Positions 63,956 to 64,000 of a DNA stretch of 64,000 nucleotides are shown piece by piece. Every line of letters starts with the position of its first letter. Position 1 is the first letter of the stretch. The stretch lies in the NCBI GenBank assembly GCA_958295895.1, contig CATQHI010000003.1:558001-622000 (forward strand). The letters are read 5' to 3'. Below the pieces are notes generated by a model. The model saw nothing but the letters and a program-made list of their open reading frames with translations, ran no database searches and had not been told where the DNA came from. The position numbers and the translations under genes were made by a program. Origin of the DNA: Saprospiraceae bacterium. Lineage in GTDB: Bacteria; Bacteroidota; Bacteroidia; Chitinophagales; Saprospiraceae.

Positions 63956-64000
63956 CTACTTCTTGCGGGCCGGCACTAGGTCGGAGTCGCGCTCGAGGAC
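63956..64000 (-). CDS. C-terminal fragment of an unidentified protein
   Basis: On the minus strand an open frame enters from the window end and stops at TAG (63956-63958). Only 14 residues are visible (VLERDSDLVPARKK), with a basic end. This is too short to assign a family. Coding status is inferred from codon choice (GC-rich third positions) and from the gap of 44 nt to the next gene. Confidence 0.4.
   Translation of the reverse strand, partial: VLERDSDLVPARKK

Overview
This 64-kb window looks like chromosomal DNA of a GC-rich member of the Bacteroidota, probably a Saprospiria/Lewinella-like bacterium (inference). Supporting signs are Bacteroidota-type promoter boxes (TAnnTTTG) close to start codons, type IX secretion (T9SS) C-terminal sorting domains on three large exported proteins, an alternative complex III (Act) operon feeding a cytochrome c oxidase, and families typical of the phylum (DUF4286, DUF5683, DUF3341, Bacteroidota-type LptE, LuxC-like acyl-CoA reductase). 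I found no rRNA, tRNA, CRISPR array, prophage or insertion sequence. Coding density is very high: no gene-free stretch exceeds 300 bases. The largest gaps are 30123-30386, 60137-60363 and 55702-55918, all between divergent genes.

Layout. 1-2.5 kb (+): the tail of an ALDH7-type aldehyde dehydrogenase, a sugar-nucleotide epimerase and a GT4 glycosyltransferase. 2.5-9.4 kb: exported amidohydrolase, murA, DUF4286, LysM-amidase, ccmB, sdaA. 9.4-11.8 kb (-): lptE, a Crp/Fnr regulator, a NUDIX hydrolase and a cupin. 11.8-30.1 kb (-): a continuous respiratory block, read actA-B-C-D-E-F, coxB-coxA, ctaB, two subunit III genes, subunit IV, an SCO-like gene, DUF420 and a small CPMC protein. It encodes quinol oxidation, cytochrome c reduction, O2 reduction and oxidase assembly. 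30.3-35.2 kb: a GH130 enzyme converging on two GT4 glycosyltransferases. 35.4-44.1 kb: parB, DUF5683, hemC, asnS, an endonuclease III-like gene, a TauE-like permease and five molybdenum cofactor genes (moaD, moaE, moeB-rhodanese, moaC, moaA). 44.2-50.6 kb: valS, a predicted outer-membrane barrel, a trans-sulfuration enzyme, rluD, DUF1415. 50.5-60.1 kb: three paralogous exported proteins (two with Kelch repeats) with CBM-like modules and T9SS sorting tails, interrupted by a LuxC-like reductase. 60.4-64 kb: acs, P5C dehydrogenase and a partial gene.

Main unexpected observation. A 20-bp DNA word, consensus GGGCGGGG-N-CGCRGGTGCAA, occurs ten times on both strands. Three copies are intergenic and seven lie inside unrelated genes, where it is read in at least two sense registers and once antisense. 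This points to selection or spread at the DNA level rather than a protein motif. One copy carries an extra G and coincides with a frameshift in the TauE-like gene.

Other notable points: four genes are broken by five single-base homopolymer indels (sequencing error or real decay); coxB is fused to an OmpA-like peptidoglycan-binding domain; the SCO-like protein has no CxxxC motif; the DUF420 protein contains a canonical EF-hand loop; MurA has Asp in place of the fosfomycin-target Cys; and the actA and coxB promoter regions share a TAGACT-type dyad at positions about one helical turn apart.
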